A DNA stretch of 64,000 nucleotides from Catellatospora citrea (GCF_003610235.1 NZ_RAPR01000001.1:1302001-1366000); one strand, 5' to 3'; counted from the first letter of the stretch, positions 34,678 to 42,515 are shown. Program-made: numbers and translations. The notes: generated by a model not told the origin, from the letters alone.

Positions 34678-35373
34678 TCAGGCGCCTGCCGCGCCCAGCT
34701 CGGCGAGCTTGGCCTCGAGCTCGGCCAGCTCGGCGCGCAGCTTCAGCGCGTGCGCCTCGGCCTCGGCCCGCTCGGCCGCCAGGATGTGCTCCACAGCCTC
34801 CTGCACCCCCGGCACGTCCAGCATCGACACCATCTTCAGCGCCTCCTGCGCCTTGATGATGTAGGGCTTCGCGAGTGCCTTGGTGCCCTGGACCGCGCCG
34901 ACCGTCCACTCGCCCTCGGTGTAGGCCAGCGTCACGGTCAACCCGGCCGGCGGCTTGACCTTGGGGCCCTTGCCGGCGGCGGGCTTGCGCGGGGCGGGCG
35001 CCACGGCGGGCGTCTCCTGTTCGGACACCTCGGGATTTACGGACACGGGTCGCTCCTGACGGACAGGCTTCTCACGGATGATCATGAACTCGGGCTCGGG
35101 CGGGGCCACCGGCTCCGGAACCGGCTCGGGAGCGGGCTTGCGGCCCGTGGCGCCCTTCGGCGCGATGACGAGATCGCCGGGCGCGAACGGCAGCACGTCG
35201 CTGCCGAACTTGACCATGATCCACTCATCGTGGGTGGCCGGGTCGTCGAGCTGCACGACCTGTCCCAGCTGGCCCGCGATCTGGCCGGCCGCCTCGGTGA
35301 ACATGACCCGGGGTCGCTTGCCGGTCGCAAGCGTCTCCTGGATCTGCGTCAACTCCTGAGTCGACAGTGCCAT
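34678..35373 (-). CDS. Hypothetical protein with a C-terminal coiled coil
   Basis: 231 residues from ATG (MALSTQELTQIQETLATGKR) with GGGAG upstream; the frame continues 5' without support. Residues 1-70 are a compact beta-rich domain (PRVMFTEAAGQIAGQLGQVV, then WIMVKFGSDVLPFAPGDLVI). A long Pro/Glu-rich, low-complexity part (70-150) follows, then a second beta-rich segment (LTVTLAYTEGEWTVGAVQGT), and an Ala/Glu/Leu coiled coil (about 190-228, AERAEAEAHALKLRAELAEL). I do not recognise a family. A near-SOS box lies upstream. Confidence 0.68.
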   Translation of the reverse strand: MALSTQELTQIQETLATGKRPRVMFTEAAGQIAGQLGQVVQLDDPATHDEWIMVKFGSDVLPFAPGDLVIAPKGATGRKPAPEPVPEPVAPPEPEFMIIREKPVRQERPVSVNPEVSEQETPAVAPAPRKPAAGKGPKVKPPAGLTVTLAYTEGEWTVGAVQGTKALAKPYIIKAQEALKMVSMLDVPGVQEAVEHILAAERAEAEAHALKLRAELAELEAKLAELGAAGA

Positions 35374-35427
35374 AACCGCGCTCCCACCCTCCAGCAGCGG
35401 CAGCACGGCCACCGCAGATACCCTCGC

Positions 35428-35441
35428 CGAACACATGTTTG
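35428..35441. promoter_or_regulatory. SOS-box-like sequence (LexA)
   Basis: CGAAC-ACAT-GTTTG fits the actinobacterial/Gram-positive LexA site CGAAC-N4-GTTCG with one change. It lies about 55 bases before the start of the 231-residue protein gene. A second partial site (GATA...TATC) overlaps just downstream. LexA itself is not in the window. Confidence 0.35.
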
Positions 35442-35601
35442 ATACGCATGTTCTATCAGAGCCCACCGACAACAGCGGCACTGACACCATGCGGAAAGTG
35501 GGGACATCTTCGCAGCACCGGCCCGATCCGCGCACCGGGTGTGTCGGCGGTGACAGTGTCGCGGTCTGTCACGGCCGCACCACGGTTGCTCTAATGGACC
35601 G

Positions 35602-36330
35602 ATGGGGATCATCATCGTGACCGGCGGCAGCCGCGGCATAGGTGCCGCCACCTGCGTAAAGCTCGCAGCGGCGGGACATGACGTCGCCGTCGGCTACCGC
35701 GGCGACGCCGACGCGGCGGCGGAGGTCGTCGCGAAGGTCGAGGCGGCCGGGCGGCGGGCGATCGCGGTGCGGGTCGACGTGTCCGACGCCACGCAGGTGC
35801 GTGAGCTGTTCGACCGTACGCAGGCCGAGCTCGGCACGCCCACCGGACTGGTCAACAACGCCGCGGTGAGCAGCGCCATCGGGCCGTTCACCGAGCTGTC
35901 CGAAGCCGACCTGCGCCGCGTGGTCGAGGTCAACGTCATCGGCGCGTTCCTCTGCGCCCAGCAGGCGGCCCGCCGGATGGGCCCCGGCGGCGCGATCGTC
36001 AACGTCTCCTCGGTCGCCGCGACCCTGGGCAGCCCCGGCGAGTACGTGCACTACGCCGCGTCGAAGGCGGCCGTCGAGACGCTGACCGTGGGCCTGTCCA
36101 AGGAACTCGGCCCCGCCGGGATCCGGGTCAACACGGTCTCCCCCGGCGTCATCCACACCGGATTCCACGCCGGCAGCGGCGAACCCGGCCGCGCGGACCG
36201 GCTCGGTCCGACCGCGCCGCTGGGCCGCTCGGGGCAGCCCGAGGAGGTCGCGAACGCCATCGTCTGGCTGTTGAGCGACGAGGCGTCGTACACCACCGGC
36301 GCGACCCTCAAGGTCTCCGGCGGCCGCTGA
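35602..36330 (+). CDS. SDR (FabG-like) oxidoreductase
   Basis: 242 residues from ATG (MGIIIVTGGSRGIGAATCVK). Cofactor motif TGGSRGIG (7-14), a basic/Arg site for NADP(H) after strand 2 (GYRGDADAAAEVV), NNAAVSS (a variant of NNAG), and catalytic Ser-Tyr-Lys (VNVSSVAA; YVHYAASKAAVETLTVGL). The C-terminal DEASYTTGATLKVSGGR is the classic FabG-type ending. Substrate unknown. It is followed by family B repeat copy 2. Confidence 0.91.
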   Translation: MGIIIVTGGSRGIGAATCVKLAAAGHDVAVGYRGDADAAAEVVAKVEAAGRRAIAVRVDVSDATQVRELFDRTQAELGTPTGLVNNAAVSSAIGPFTELSEADLRRVVEVNVIGAFLCAQQAARRMGPGGAIVNVSSVAATLGSPGEYVHYAASKAAVETLTVGLSKELGPAGIRVNTVSPGVIHTGFHAGSGEPGRADRLGPTAPLGRSGQPEEVANAIVWLLSDEASYTTGATLKVSGGR

Positions 36331-36366
36331 CCCCTCCCGCCGCGTCGGGCGCGGCTCATGATCCAC

Positions 36367-36427
36367 CGACTTGCCAGGCACCTGGGCGAATGCGGCCTCA
36401 AGATACGCACAGGTGCCCGGCAAGTCG
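36367..36427. repeat. Palindromic repeat family B, copy 2
   Basis: 25-base arms (36367-36391, 36403-36427) match at 22 positions. The element is the same length (61 bases) as copy 1 at 25407-25467 and identical at 49 positions. At position 5 the arm pair is T-A here and G-C in copy 1, a compensatory change. It lies just after the SDR stop codon. Confidence 0.8.
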
Positions 36428-36494
36428 AATGGCCATGGTGAGGAACGTCCCCGGGCCGAAGCGCGGAAGGCGATTGACGGGCGCGCAAGCATGA

Positions 36495-36520
36495 TGGATA
36501 GTGGCGCTATCCACTATCCA
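36495..36520. promoter_or_regulatory. Nested palindromic operator upstream of a membrane protein
   Basis: TGGATAGTGG-CGCTAT-CCACTATCCA is a perfect 10-bp inverted repeat with a 6-base spacer. A second one, GGATAG-TGGCG-CTATCC, overlaps it. It lies 12 bases before the start codon of 36533-36937 (GAGAGG ribosome site between). A repressor site of a PadR, GntR or TetR type is likely. Confidence 0.62.
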
Positions 36521-36532
36521 GAGAGGCCTGTC

Positions 36533-36937
36533 ATGTCCCACGCGACCCTCCTCACCGCGGGCATCCTGCTCATCACCGTGTCGACCATCGTCTTCGGCGG
36601 GTTGTCCCTGCTGATGAGCATCGTCAAGCGCATCCCCGGCTACCTCGACAACCCGGTCCGGCGGGCGCTCTGGACCGCCGGGCACGCGCACGCCGGCGTA
36701 CTGGTGATCTTCGCGCTGGTCGCCCTGCCCTACCTCGACCGGACCGACTACAGCGCGGGCACGCAGACCCTGGTCCGCGCGCTGCTGGTGGCCCCGCCGA
36801 TCGTGATGTCGCTGGGCTTCTTCCTGTCGGTGGTCCGCCCGACCGACACCAAGCCGAACAAGCTCATCTGGCTCGTCCCCCTCGGCGGCGCATCCCTGGC
36901 CGCCGGCACCCTCACCCTCGGCCTCGGCCTCGTCTGA
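36533..36937 (+). CDS. Small four-helix integral membrane protein
   Basis: 134 residues from ATG with GAGAGG upstream. Four hydrophobic segments: LLTAGILLITVSTIVFGGLS, ALWTAGHAHAGVLVIFALVA, ALLVAPPIVMSLGFFLSVVR, WLVPLGGASLAAGTLTLGLG. The conserved GHAHAGVLV between helices 1 and 2 has two His, which suggests a metal or haem site. I do not recognise a named family. A double palindrome next to the start suggests tight repression. The gene is followed by a strong hairpin. Confidence 0.76.
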   Translation: MSHATLLTAGILLITVSTIVFGGLSLLMSIVKRIPGYLDNPVRRALWTAGHAHAGVLVIFALVALPYLDRTDYSAGTQTLVRALLVAPPIVMSLGFFLSVVRPTDTKPNKLIWLVPLGGASLAAGTLTLGLGLV

Positions 36938-36973
36938 CCCCCGGCCCGCCGCCCTCCGGGCGCGCCAAGGGAA

Positions 36974-37034
36974 GATCGCTGTTTCGTGTCGGAACCAGTG
37001 CCTCGACCACTGGTTCCGACACAAAATAGCGATC
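36974..37034. terminator. 27-bp hairpin between convergent genes
   Basis: Arms 36974-37000 and 37008-37034 pair at 25 of 27 positions (one more is a G-U) around a 7-base loop. Outer ends are GATCGC. It lies between the membrane protein and the histidine kinase, so it can end both. It resembles the GATCGC ends of family B, but the sequence differs. Confidence 0.75.
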
Positions 37035-37058
37035 ATGACCCGGCCCGGCGGCGCGGTG

Positions 37059-38252
37059 TCAGGGGTGGGCGGGGTGCTCCGGGAGGGCCGGGGCGACGAT
37101 CACCGGTTCGGCCAAGGGGTGGGCGGAGCGGGGCAGGATCACGCGCACGACCAGGCCGCCGCCGGGGCGGGGCACGGCGACGGCGTCGCCGCGGTGGGCC
37201 TGCGCGACCGCGCGCACGATGGACAACCCGAGGCCGCTGCCGCGCGACGAGCCGACCCGGTCGGTGAGCCGCCGGAACGGCTCGAACAGCGTGGGCACCT
37301 CGTACGACGAGATGACCGCGCCGGTGTTGCTCACCACGATCTCGGCATGGCGAGGCCGGGCCACGGTCTGCACGCGCACCCAGCCACCCTCGACGTTGTA
37401 CCGGGTCGCGTTGTCGATCAGGTTGCGGATCATCTGCTCCAGCAGGATCGGGTCGCCCGTCACCGGCGCGGGCGTCAGCTCGCGGCCGATCTGCACGCCC
37501 AGCCGTCGGGCCAGGCCCTCGGTGGTGTCGGCGGCGATGTTCGCCAGCTCCGCGATGTCGACCAGGCGGCGCTCGGTCACCGCGTCCTCGGCGCGGGCGA
37601 GCGTGAGCAGGGCGTCGATGAGCCGCTCGTGGCGCTGGTTGACCGCGAGCAGGTTCTGCCCGAGTTGGTGCACCTGCGGCGGGCTGTCGGGGCGGCTCAT
37701 CGCGACCTCGACCAGGGTGCGGTTCAGCGCGATCGGGGTCTTCAGCTCGTGGGCCGCGTTGGCGATGAACCGGCCCTGACCGGCGAAGGCCTCGTCGAGG
37801 CGGTCGAGCATGCTGTCGAACGAGTCCGCGAGGCTCTTCACCTCGCCGGGCGGGGCGTCCAGGTCGATGCGCTTGTGCAGGGTGCGTCCGGCGATCCGGT
37901 GCGCGGTCGCGGTGATCATGCTGAGCGGGCGCAGCAGCCGCCCGGCCACGAACCAGCCCGCGGCGGTGGCCACGATCCACATGGCCAGCAGCGTCAGCCC
38001 ACCCTTGAACAGCAGGTTGGCCTGCATCGAGTCCATGATCGTCTGCTTGGACGCCGCGATGGAGCTGACCATGTCGGGGCTCTGGTAGCCGCCCGAGTAC
38101 CTCTTGTCGGCCAGCAGGATGCCCATGCTGTACTCCATGGCGTTGTTCACCATGATCAGCACGCCGGCCAGCACCGACCCGCCCGCCAGGGCGAACACGA
38201 GGCTGAACACCACGGTCAGGCGTACCCGCAGATTGCCCCGCCACTCGCCCAT
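37059..38252 (-). CDS. Sensor histidine kinase
   Basis: 397 residues from ATG (MGEWRGNLRVRLTVVF), overlapping the regulator stop. Two membrane segments (12-34, 82-104) enclose a short outer loop; then HAMP (105-155) and HisKA with His168 (ANAAHELKTP). The ATPase part has the N box (LIDNATRYN) and G box (GSSRGSGLGLSIV). The C-terminal RSAHPLAEPVIVAPALPEHP tail is disordered. It forms a two-component pair with the adjoining OmpR-like regulator. Stimulus unknown; the small external loop argues against binding a large ligand. Confidence 0.93.
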   Translation of the reverse strand: MGEWRGNLRVRLTVVFSLVFALAGGSVLAGVLIMVNNAMEYSMGILLADKRYSGGYQSPDMVSSIAASKQTIMDSMQANLLFKGGLTLLAMWIVATAAGWFVAGRLLRPLSMITATAHRIAGRTLHKRIDLDAPPGEVKSLADSFDSMLDRLDEAFAGQGRFIANAAHELKTPIALNRTLVEVAMSRPDSPPQVHQLGQNLLAVNQRHERLIDALLTLARAEDAVTERRLVDIAELANIAADTTEGLARRLGVQIGRELTPAPVTGDPILLEQMIRNLIDNATRYNVEGGWVRVQTVARPRHAEIVVSNTGAVISSYEVPTLFEPFRRLTDRVGSSRGSGLGLSIVRAVAQAHRGDAVAVPRPGGGLVVRVILPRSAHPLAEPVIVAPALPEHPAHP

Positions 38253-38908
38253 CAGCGGATCCGGTAGCCGACGGCGGTGACCGTCTCGATGGGCTGCGGG
38301 TCGCCCAGCTTGCGGCGCAGACCGCTGATGGTGACCCGGACGATCGTGGTGAACGGGTCCATGTGCTCGTCCCAGACCTTCTCCAGCAGCGTCTCCGCCG
38401 ACACCACCGCGCCCTCGGCCCGCAGCAGCTCCTCCAGCACCGCGAACTCGCGGCGGGACAGGCTGACGTAGCGGCCGTCGCGGTACGTCTCGCGGTGGTG
38501 CGGGTCGAGCCGGATGCCGGCCCGCTCCAGCACCGGCGGCGTCGCCGGGCGCGCCCGGCGGCCCAGCGCCCGCACCCGCGCCACCAGCTCGGCGAACGCG
38601 AACGGCTTGGGCAGGTAGTCGTCGGCGCCGAGGCTGAGCCCGGCGACCCGCTCGGCCACCGTCACCGACACCGTGAGCATCAACACCCGCACGTCCAGGC
38701 CCTGCGCCACCACCTGGCGGCACACCTCGTCCCCGTGCACCCGCGGCAGGTCACGATCCAGGACCATGACGTCGTACGCGTTGACGGCGAGCTTCTCCAG
38801 CGCCGCCGCCCCGTCGTAGGCAACGTCGACGGCGATCGCCTCCTGCCGCAGCCCTTCGGCGATGGCCTCGGCCATCAGTTCCTCGTCCTCCACGACCAGG
38901 ACCCGCAC
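38252..38908 (-). CDS. OmpR-family response regulator
   Basis: 218 residues from GTG (VRVLVVEDEELMAEAIAEGL) with GGAGGTGG upstream; a longer frame is possible. Receiver: acidic pocket E7/D8, phospho-acceptor Asp51 (VLDRDLP), and Lys in LPKPF. The winged-helix output includes LSRREFAVLEELLRAEGAVV, TIVRVTISGLRRKLG and TVTAVGYRIR. The receiver switch residue region reads LTVSVTV in place of the common LTA, still with a Thr. It belongs to a widespread actinomycete type and is divergent from alr-ddl. Confidence 0.93.
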   Translation of the reverse strand: MRVLVVEDEELMAEAIAEGLRQEAIAVDVAYDGAAALEKLAVNAYDVMVLDRDLPRVHGDEVCRQVVAQGLDVRVLMLTVSVTVAERVAGLSLGADDYLPKPFAFAELVARVRALGRRARPATPPVLERAGIRLDPHHRETYRDGRYVSLSRREFAVLEELLRAEGAVVSAETLLEKVWDEHMDPFTTIVRVTISGLRRKLGDPQPIETVTAVGYRIR

Positions 38909-39017
38909 CCTGCCACCTCCTCGACCGACCGACCGCAAGTATGCACGGGCGTTGTTAGCGCAGCGTTAGTGAAATCCCTCTCGGCACCCTCACACCCCCT
39001 GTTGTTGGCTACCGAAC

Positions 39018-40199
39018 GTGACTGGAGAGCTGGCCGAGGCGGTAGTCGACCTCGCGGCGATCGCGGGCAACGTCGAACGGATCGCCGGGGCCACGAGCGC
39101 CGCGGTGATGACCGTGGTGAAGGCGGACGGGTTCGGCCACGGCGCGGTGCCGGTGGCCCGGGCCGCGCTGGCCGGCGGCGCGACCTGGCTCGGGGTCACC
39201 AGCGCCGCCGAGGCGCTGCAGCTGCGCTCCGCCGGGCTCACCGTGCCGGTGCTGAGCTGGCTGCACGGCCCCGGCACCGACTTCGCCGCGCTGGCCGCCG
39301 CCGAGGTGGACGTGTCGGTGGCCGCCCCGGAGCTGCTCGACGCGGTCGCCGCCGCGGCCCGCGGCACCGGCCGCACCGCCCAGGTCCACCTCAAGATCGA
39401 TACTGGGATGTCGCGGCACGGCGCCACCGCCGAGGGCTGGCCGGAGCTGGTCGCCTGGGCCCGCAAATACGAGCGCGAGGGCGTGCTCGCCGTGCGGGGC
39501 CTGTGGTCGCACCTGGCCACCGCCGACTCCTCGCCGTACGGCGTGACCGCGCAGACGGCCGCGTTCGCCGAGGCGGTGGCGTACGCCCGGGACGCCGGGC
39601 TGGACCCGGAACTGCTCCACCTGGCGAATTCGGCCGCCGCCTTCACCGCCCCGCACACCCACTTCGACCTGGTCCGCGCCGGCATCGCCGCGTACGGGGT
39701 CGAGCCCGTGCCCGGTCGCGCCTTCGGGCTGCGTCCGGCGCTCACCCTGCGTACGCAGGTGATCATGGCCAAGCGGGTGCCCGCCGGGACCGGGGTCTCC
39801 TATCAGCACACCCACGTCACGGCCCGGCCCACCACCCTCGCCCTGATCCCGCTCGGCTTCGCCGACGGCATCCCGCGCGGCGTCGACGGCCGCGCACAGG
39901 TCCTGCTCGGGGGGCGGCGACTGCCGATCATCGGCCGCGTCGCCATGGACCAGTGCGTCGTCGACGCCGGCGACTCCGACGTACGGATCGGCGACCCGGT
40001 CACCGTCCTCGGCCCCGGCGACGCCGGCGAACCCACCGCCACCGACTGGGCCACCTGGGCCGACACCAACCCGCACGAGATCCTCACCGGCATCGGCACC
40101 CGCGTGCCCCGCCGCCACGAAAGCAAGGGCACCTTCACAGCGGACGTCCGTGTAGAAGGTGCCCTTCCTTTCCCGCACCACGGAAGGAAGCGACCATGA
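39018..40199 (+). CDS. alr: Alanine racemase with a palindrome-derived C-terminal extension
   Basis: 393 residues from GTG. PLP Lys35 is in VVKADGFGHG, the second catalytic Tyr262 in GTGVSYQHTH, and the C-terminal region has MDQCVVDAGD. Family members usually end after RVPR (here residue 366). The last 27 residues (HESKGTFTADVRVEGALPFP...) are mostly encoded by a family D hairpin (40125-40166). It converts L-Ala to D-Ala with PLP for the cell wall. The stop overlaps ddl (ATGA), so the two genes are coupled. Confidence 0.94.
   Translation: MTGELAEAVVDLAAIAGNVERIAGATSAAVMTVVKADGFGHGAVPVARAALAGGATWLGVTSAAEALQLRSAGLTVPVLSWLHGPGTDFAALAAAEVDVSVAAPELLDAVAAAARGTGRTAQVHLKIDTGMSRHGATAEGWPELVAWARKYEREGVLAVRGLWSHLATADSSPYGVTAQTAAFAEAVAYARDAGLDPELLHLANSAAAFTAPHTHFDLVRAGIAAYGVEPVPGRAFGLRPALTLRTQVIMAKRVPAGTGVSYQHTHVTARPTTLALIPLGFADGIPRGVDGRAQVLLGGRRLPIIGRVAMDQCVVDAGDSDVRIGDPVTVLGPGDAGEPTATDWATWADTNPHEILTGIGTRVPRRHESKGTFTADVRVEGALPFPHHGRKRP
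40125..40166. repeat. Palindrome family D, intact copy inside alr 3' end
   Basis: AAGGGCACCTTC-ACA (40125-40139) pairs with TGTA-GAAGGTGCCCTT (40151-40166), with a 1-base bulge; the loop is itself palindromic (CGGACGTCCG). It lies within the alr reading frame, encoding about residues 370-383, just before ddl. The IS30-flanking arms are the same repeat. Confidence 0.82.
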
Positions 40200-41197
40200 G
40201 GCTGGCCGTCATTTATGGGGGGCGCAGCGGGGAGCACGACGTCTCGTGCAAGAGCGCCCGCAGCATCCTGGCCCACCTGGACCGCGCCCGGTACGACATC
40301 ACCGAGGTCGTCATCGGCCGCGACGGCGCCTGGCACGTCGACGGCATCCCGGTGAGCATGGGCGACGCGCTGCGCACGCTGGGCCGCGCCGACGTGGTCT
40401 TCCCCGCGCTGCACGGCCCCTACGGCGAGGACGGCACGGTGCAGTCGCTGCTGGAGCTGGCCGGTGTGCCGTACGTGGGCAGCGGCGTGCTGGCCAGCGC
40501 CACCGGCATGGACAAGGAGTTCACCAAGAAGATCCTGGCCGCCGACGGGCTGCGCGTGGCCGACGGCGTCGTGCTGCGCCCCGGCCAGGACGACGTGTCC
40601 CCCGCCGACCGCGAGCGCCTGGGCCTGCCCGTCTTCGTCAAACCGGCCCGCGCCGGGTCCAGCATCGGCGTCACCCGCGTCGACGACTGGGCGCAGCTGC
40701 CCGCGGCGCTGGCCGCCGCCCGCGAGTGCGACGGCAAGGTCCTCGTCGAGGCCGGGGTCGTCGGGCGCGAGGTCGACGTGGCCGTGCTGGAGCACCCGGA
40801 CGGGTCGCTGCAGGCCGGGCCGCCGCTGGAGATCCGGGTCGCCGGCGGGCACGACTTCTTCGACTACGACGCCAAGTACACCGCCGGTGAAGTGATCTTC
40901 GACATCCCGGCGCGGCTCGACCCGTGGGTCACCGCGCTGCTGCAGTGCCGGGCCCTGCAGGCGTTCGCCGCCCTGGAGTGCCGCGGCCTGCTGCGCGTGG
41001 ACTTCTTCCTGCCCGCCGACGGCGGCGAGCCGGTCCTCAACGAGGTCAACACGTTCCCGGGGTTCACCGCCGCGTCGCAGTACCCGCGCATCTGGCAGGC
41101 CGCCGGCATGTCATACCCGGAGCTGCTGGACACGCTCGTGAACACCGCGGCCGCCACGGCGGCCCGCTCCCTGACCGCCCTGGCCGGGCGGCGCTGA
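40196..41197 (+). CDS. ddl: D-alanine-D-alanine ligase
   Basis: 333 residues; ATG overlaps the alr stop, and GGAAGGAAG is upstream. ATP-grasp fold: Glu13 (GRSGEHDVS), VKPARAGSSIGVTRV with Ser155/156, FFDYDAKYTAG with Tyr228 (the omega-loop residue of D-Ala-D-Ala ligases), and LLRVDFF...LNEVNTFPGFT for metal binding. It joins two D-Ala for peptidoglycan. The Tyr signature argues against a D-lactate ligase; D-Ala versus D-Ser at the second site cannot be decided, because VanC-type ligases also carry the FDYxxKYT motif. Confidence 0.93.
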   Translation: MRLAVIYGGRSGEHDVSCKSARSILAHLDRARYDITEVVIGRDGAWHVDGIPVSMGDALRTLGRADVVFPALHGPYGEDGTVQSLLELAGVPYVGSGVLASATGMDKEFTKKILAADGLRVADGVVLRPGQDDVSPADRERLGLPVFVKPARAGSSIGVTRVDDWAQLPAALAAARECDGKVLVEAGVVGREVDVAVLEHPDGSLQAGPPLEIRVAGGHDFFDYDAKYTAGEVIFDIPARLDPWVTALLQCRALQAFAALECRGLLRVDFFLPADGGEPVLNEVNTFPGFTAASQYPRIWQAAGMSYPELLDTLVNTAAATAARSLTALAGRR

Positions 41198-41201
41198 GAC
41201 G

Positions 41202-41239
41202 CCGCGGGGCCGGGCCACTGGGGAGGGCCGGCCCCGCGG
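41202..41239 (+). terminator. Hairpin after alr-ddl
   Basis: CCGCGGGGCCGGGCC and GGGCCGGCCCCGCGG pair at 14 of 15 positions around an 8-base loop, 4 bases after the ddl stop codon. Confidence 0.7.
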
Positions 41240-41318
41240 ACACCTCGCGCCGGCCCGGGGACGCCGACCGCCCGAACCTGGCGGCTTAGGCGGTGGCTCC
41301 CCGGGCCGGCGCACCAGC

Positions 41319-41738
41319 TCAGGAGTGCAGCACCTCGGCGAGAAACGCGTCGACCCGCGCGTCGACCGCGTCACCGGGCACGCACGCCAGGTCGGCACAC
41401 ATGTACGTGCCGACGGTGTCGCCGCGCCGCCCCGCGTCGCCCTTGCGGCGCGCGGTGAACAGGGTGACCTCGTCGGACGGGCGCACCGACTGGCACAGCA
41501 GGCACATCGCGGCCCGCCGCCGCGACATCACCGAGTCGGCGGCCCGCAGCAGCAGGCCCACCGGTTTGCCGTCCTGCCAGCGCAGCAGGTAGCCGCGCTG
41601 CTCCAGCTTCACGTCGCGCCAGCCGAGGAAACTGCGTCCCGCCCAGTCCAGCTCGGCGAAGTCCTTCGGCAGTGTCATCGCGGATGCGTCGCCGCGTGAG
41701 CAGTTCGCCATCGCCCGCCTGATCTGCGGTTCCGTCAT
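41319..41738 (-). CDS. FBP-type treble-clef zinc-finger protein (EF-G-binding C-terminal domain)
   Basis: 139 residues from ATG (MTEPQIRRAMANCSRGDASA). The conserved LDWAGRSFLGWRDVKLEQRG precedes a zinc knuckle CLLCQS and, about 30 residues later, a second knuckle with MCADLAC. It matches the FBP C-terminal zinc-finger domain family, named for fusidic-acid-resistance-type EF-G-binding proteins; the N-terminal part of those is missing, so this is a single-domain form. It may bind ribosomal factors, but that is inferred from the family only. Confidence 0.8.
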   Translation of the reverse strand: MTEPQIRRAMANCSRGDASAMTLPKDFAELDWAGRSFLGWRDVKLEQRGYLLRWQDGKPVGLLLRAADSVMSRRRAAMCLLCQSVRPSDEVTLFTARRKGDAGRRGDTVGTYMCADLACVPGDAVDARVDAFLAEVLHS

Positions 41739-41864
41739 CGCTTCCACCCGGCGGAGGCTACGCGCGGCCCCCCGGCCCGGGCCACCGGTTTTGCACCGGT
41801 GACCAGCGGCACCCGCGGCACACCCGTGCGGGGTATGCGCCCCCGCGCCCGATATCCTGGGCAG

Positions 41865-42515
41865 ATGATCAAGGCCGTGGTGTTCGACGTGGGCGAGACG
41901 CTGATCGACGAGACCCGCATCTGGAGCCGCTGGGCCGACCGCCTCGGCGTGCCCCGCTTCGCGATGCTCGGGCTGCTCGGCGGCATGGCCGCGATGGACC
42001 GCCCGCACGGCGACGCGTTCGCACTGCTGCGCCCCGGCCTCGACGTCGACGCCGAGATGGCCGCCTGGGCCGCCGACGAGCCCGACGGGCTGCGCGAGAA
42101 CTTCGACGAGGTCGACCTCTACCCCGACGTGCGCCCGGCCTTCGCCGAGCTGCGCCGCCGCGGCCTCGCCGTGATCATCGCGGGCAACCAGCCGCCGCAG
42201 GCCAAGGCCGCGCTCGAGCGGATGGACCTGCCGGTGGACGCGATCTACACCTCGGCCGAGTGGGGCATCGAGAAGCCGCACCCGAGCTTCTTCACCAAGG
42301 TCGCCGAAGTCGCCGACCTCGCCCCGGCGGCGATCTGCTACGTCGGCGACCGGGTCGACAACGACGTGCTGCCGTCCACCCGCGCCGGCATGAAACCCGT
42401 GCTGGTCCGCCGCGGCCCGTGGGGCTACCTCGGCTCCGAGAAGCCCGAGGCGGCCCGCCACGCCACCATCGTCGACAGCCTCGACGCCCTGCCCGACCTG
42501 CTGCGTCCCGCCTGA
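41865..42515 (+). CDS. HAD-superfamily hydrolase
   Basis: 216 residues from ATG (MIKAVVFDVGETLIDETRIW). Motif I is DVGETLID: the nucleophile Asp8 is present, but the usual second Asp (+2) is Gly. Motif II region is VIIAGNQPP (Asn replaces the common Ser/Thr), motif III Lys is in GIEKPHPSFF, and motif IV is GDRVDNDVLP. A helical cap lies at about 20-90. It may act on a phosphorylated small molecule, but the altered motif I makes standard phosphatase activity uncertain. A -10-like TATCCT lies near 41853. Confidence 0.82.
   Translation: MIKAVVFDVGETLIDETRIWSRWADRLGVPRFAMLGLLGGMAAMDRPHGDAFALLRPGLDVDAEMAAWAADEPDGLRENFDEVDLYPDVRPAFAELRRRGLAVIIAGNQPPQAKAALERMDLPVDAIYTSAEWGIEKPHPSFFTKVAEVADLAPAAICYVGDRVDNDVLPSTRAGMKPVLVRRGPWGYLGSEKPEAARHATIVDSLDALPDLLRPA

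Noticed and set aside
33250..35373. A composite transposon or integrated island around the IS30 element
   Set aside because: Only one IS copy is present, the flanking genes look native, and no integrase, tRNA or second IS was found.
37059..41197. A true vancomycin-resistance (van) cluster
   Set aside because: No VanH, VanX, VanY or D-Lac ligase motif. The regulator is a generic OmpR type. Only the looser alr-ddl/two-component linkage is kept as a finding.
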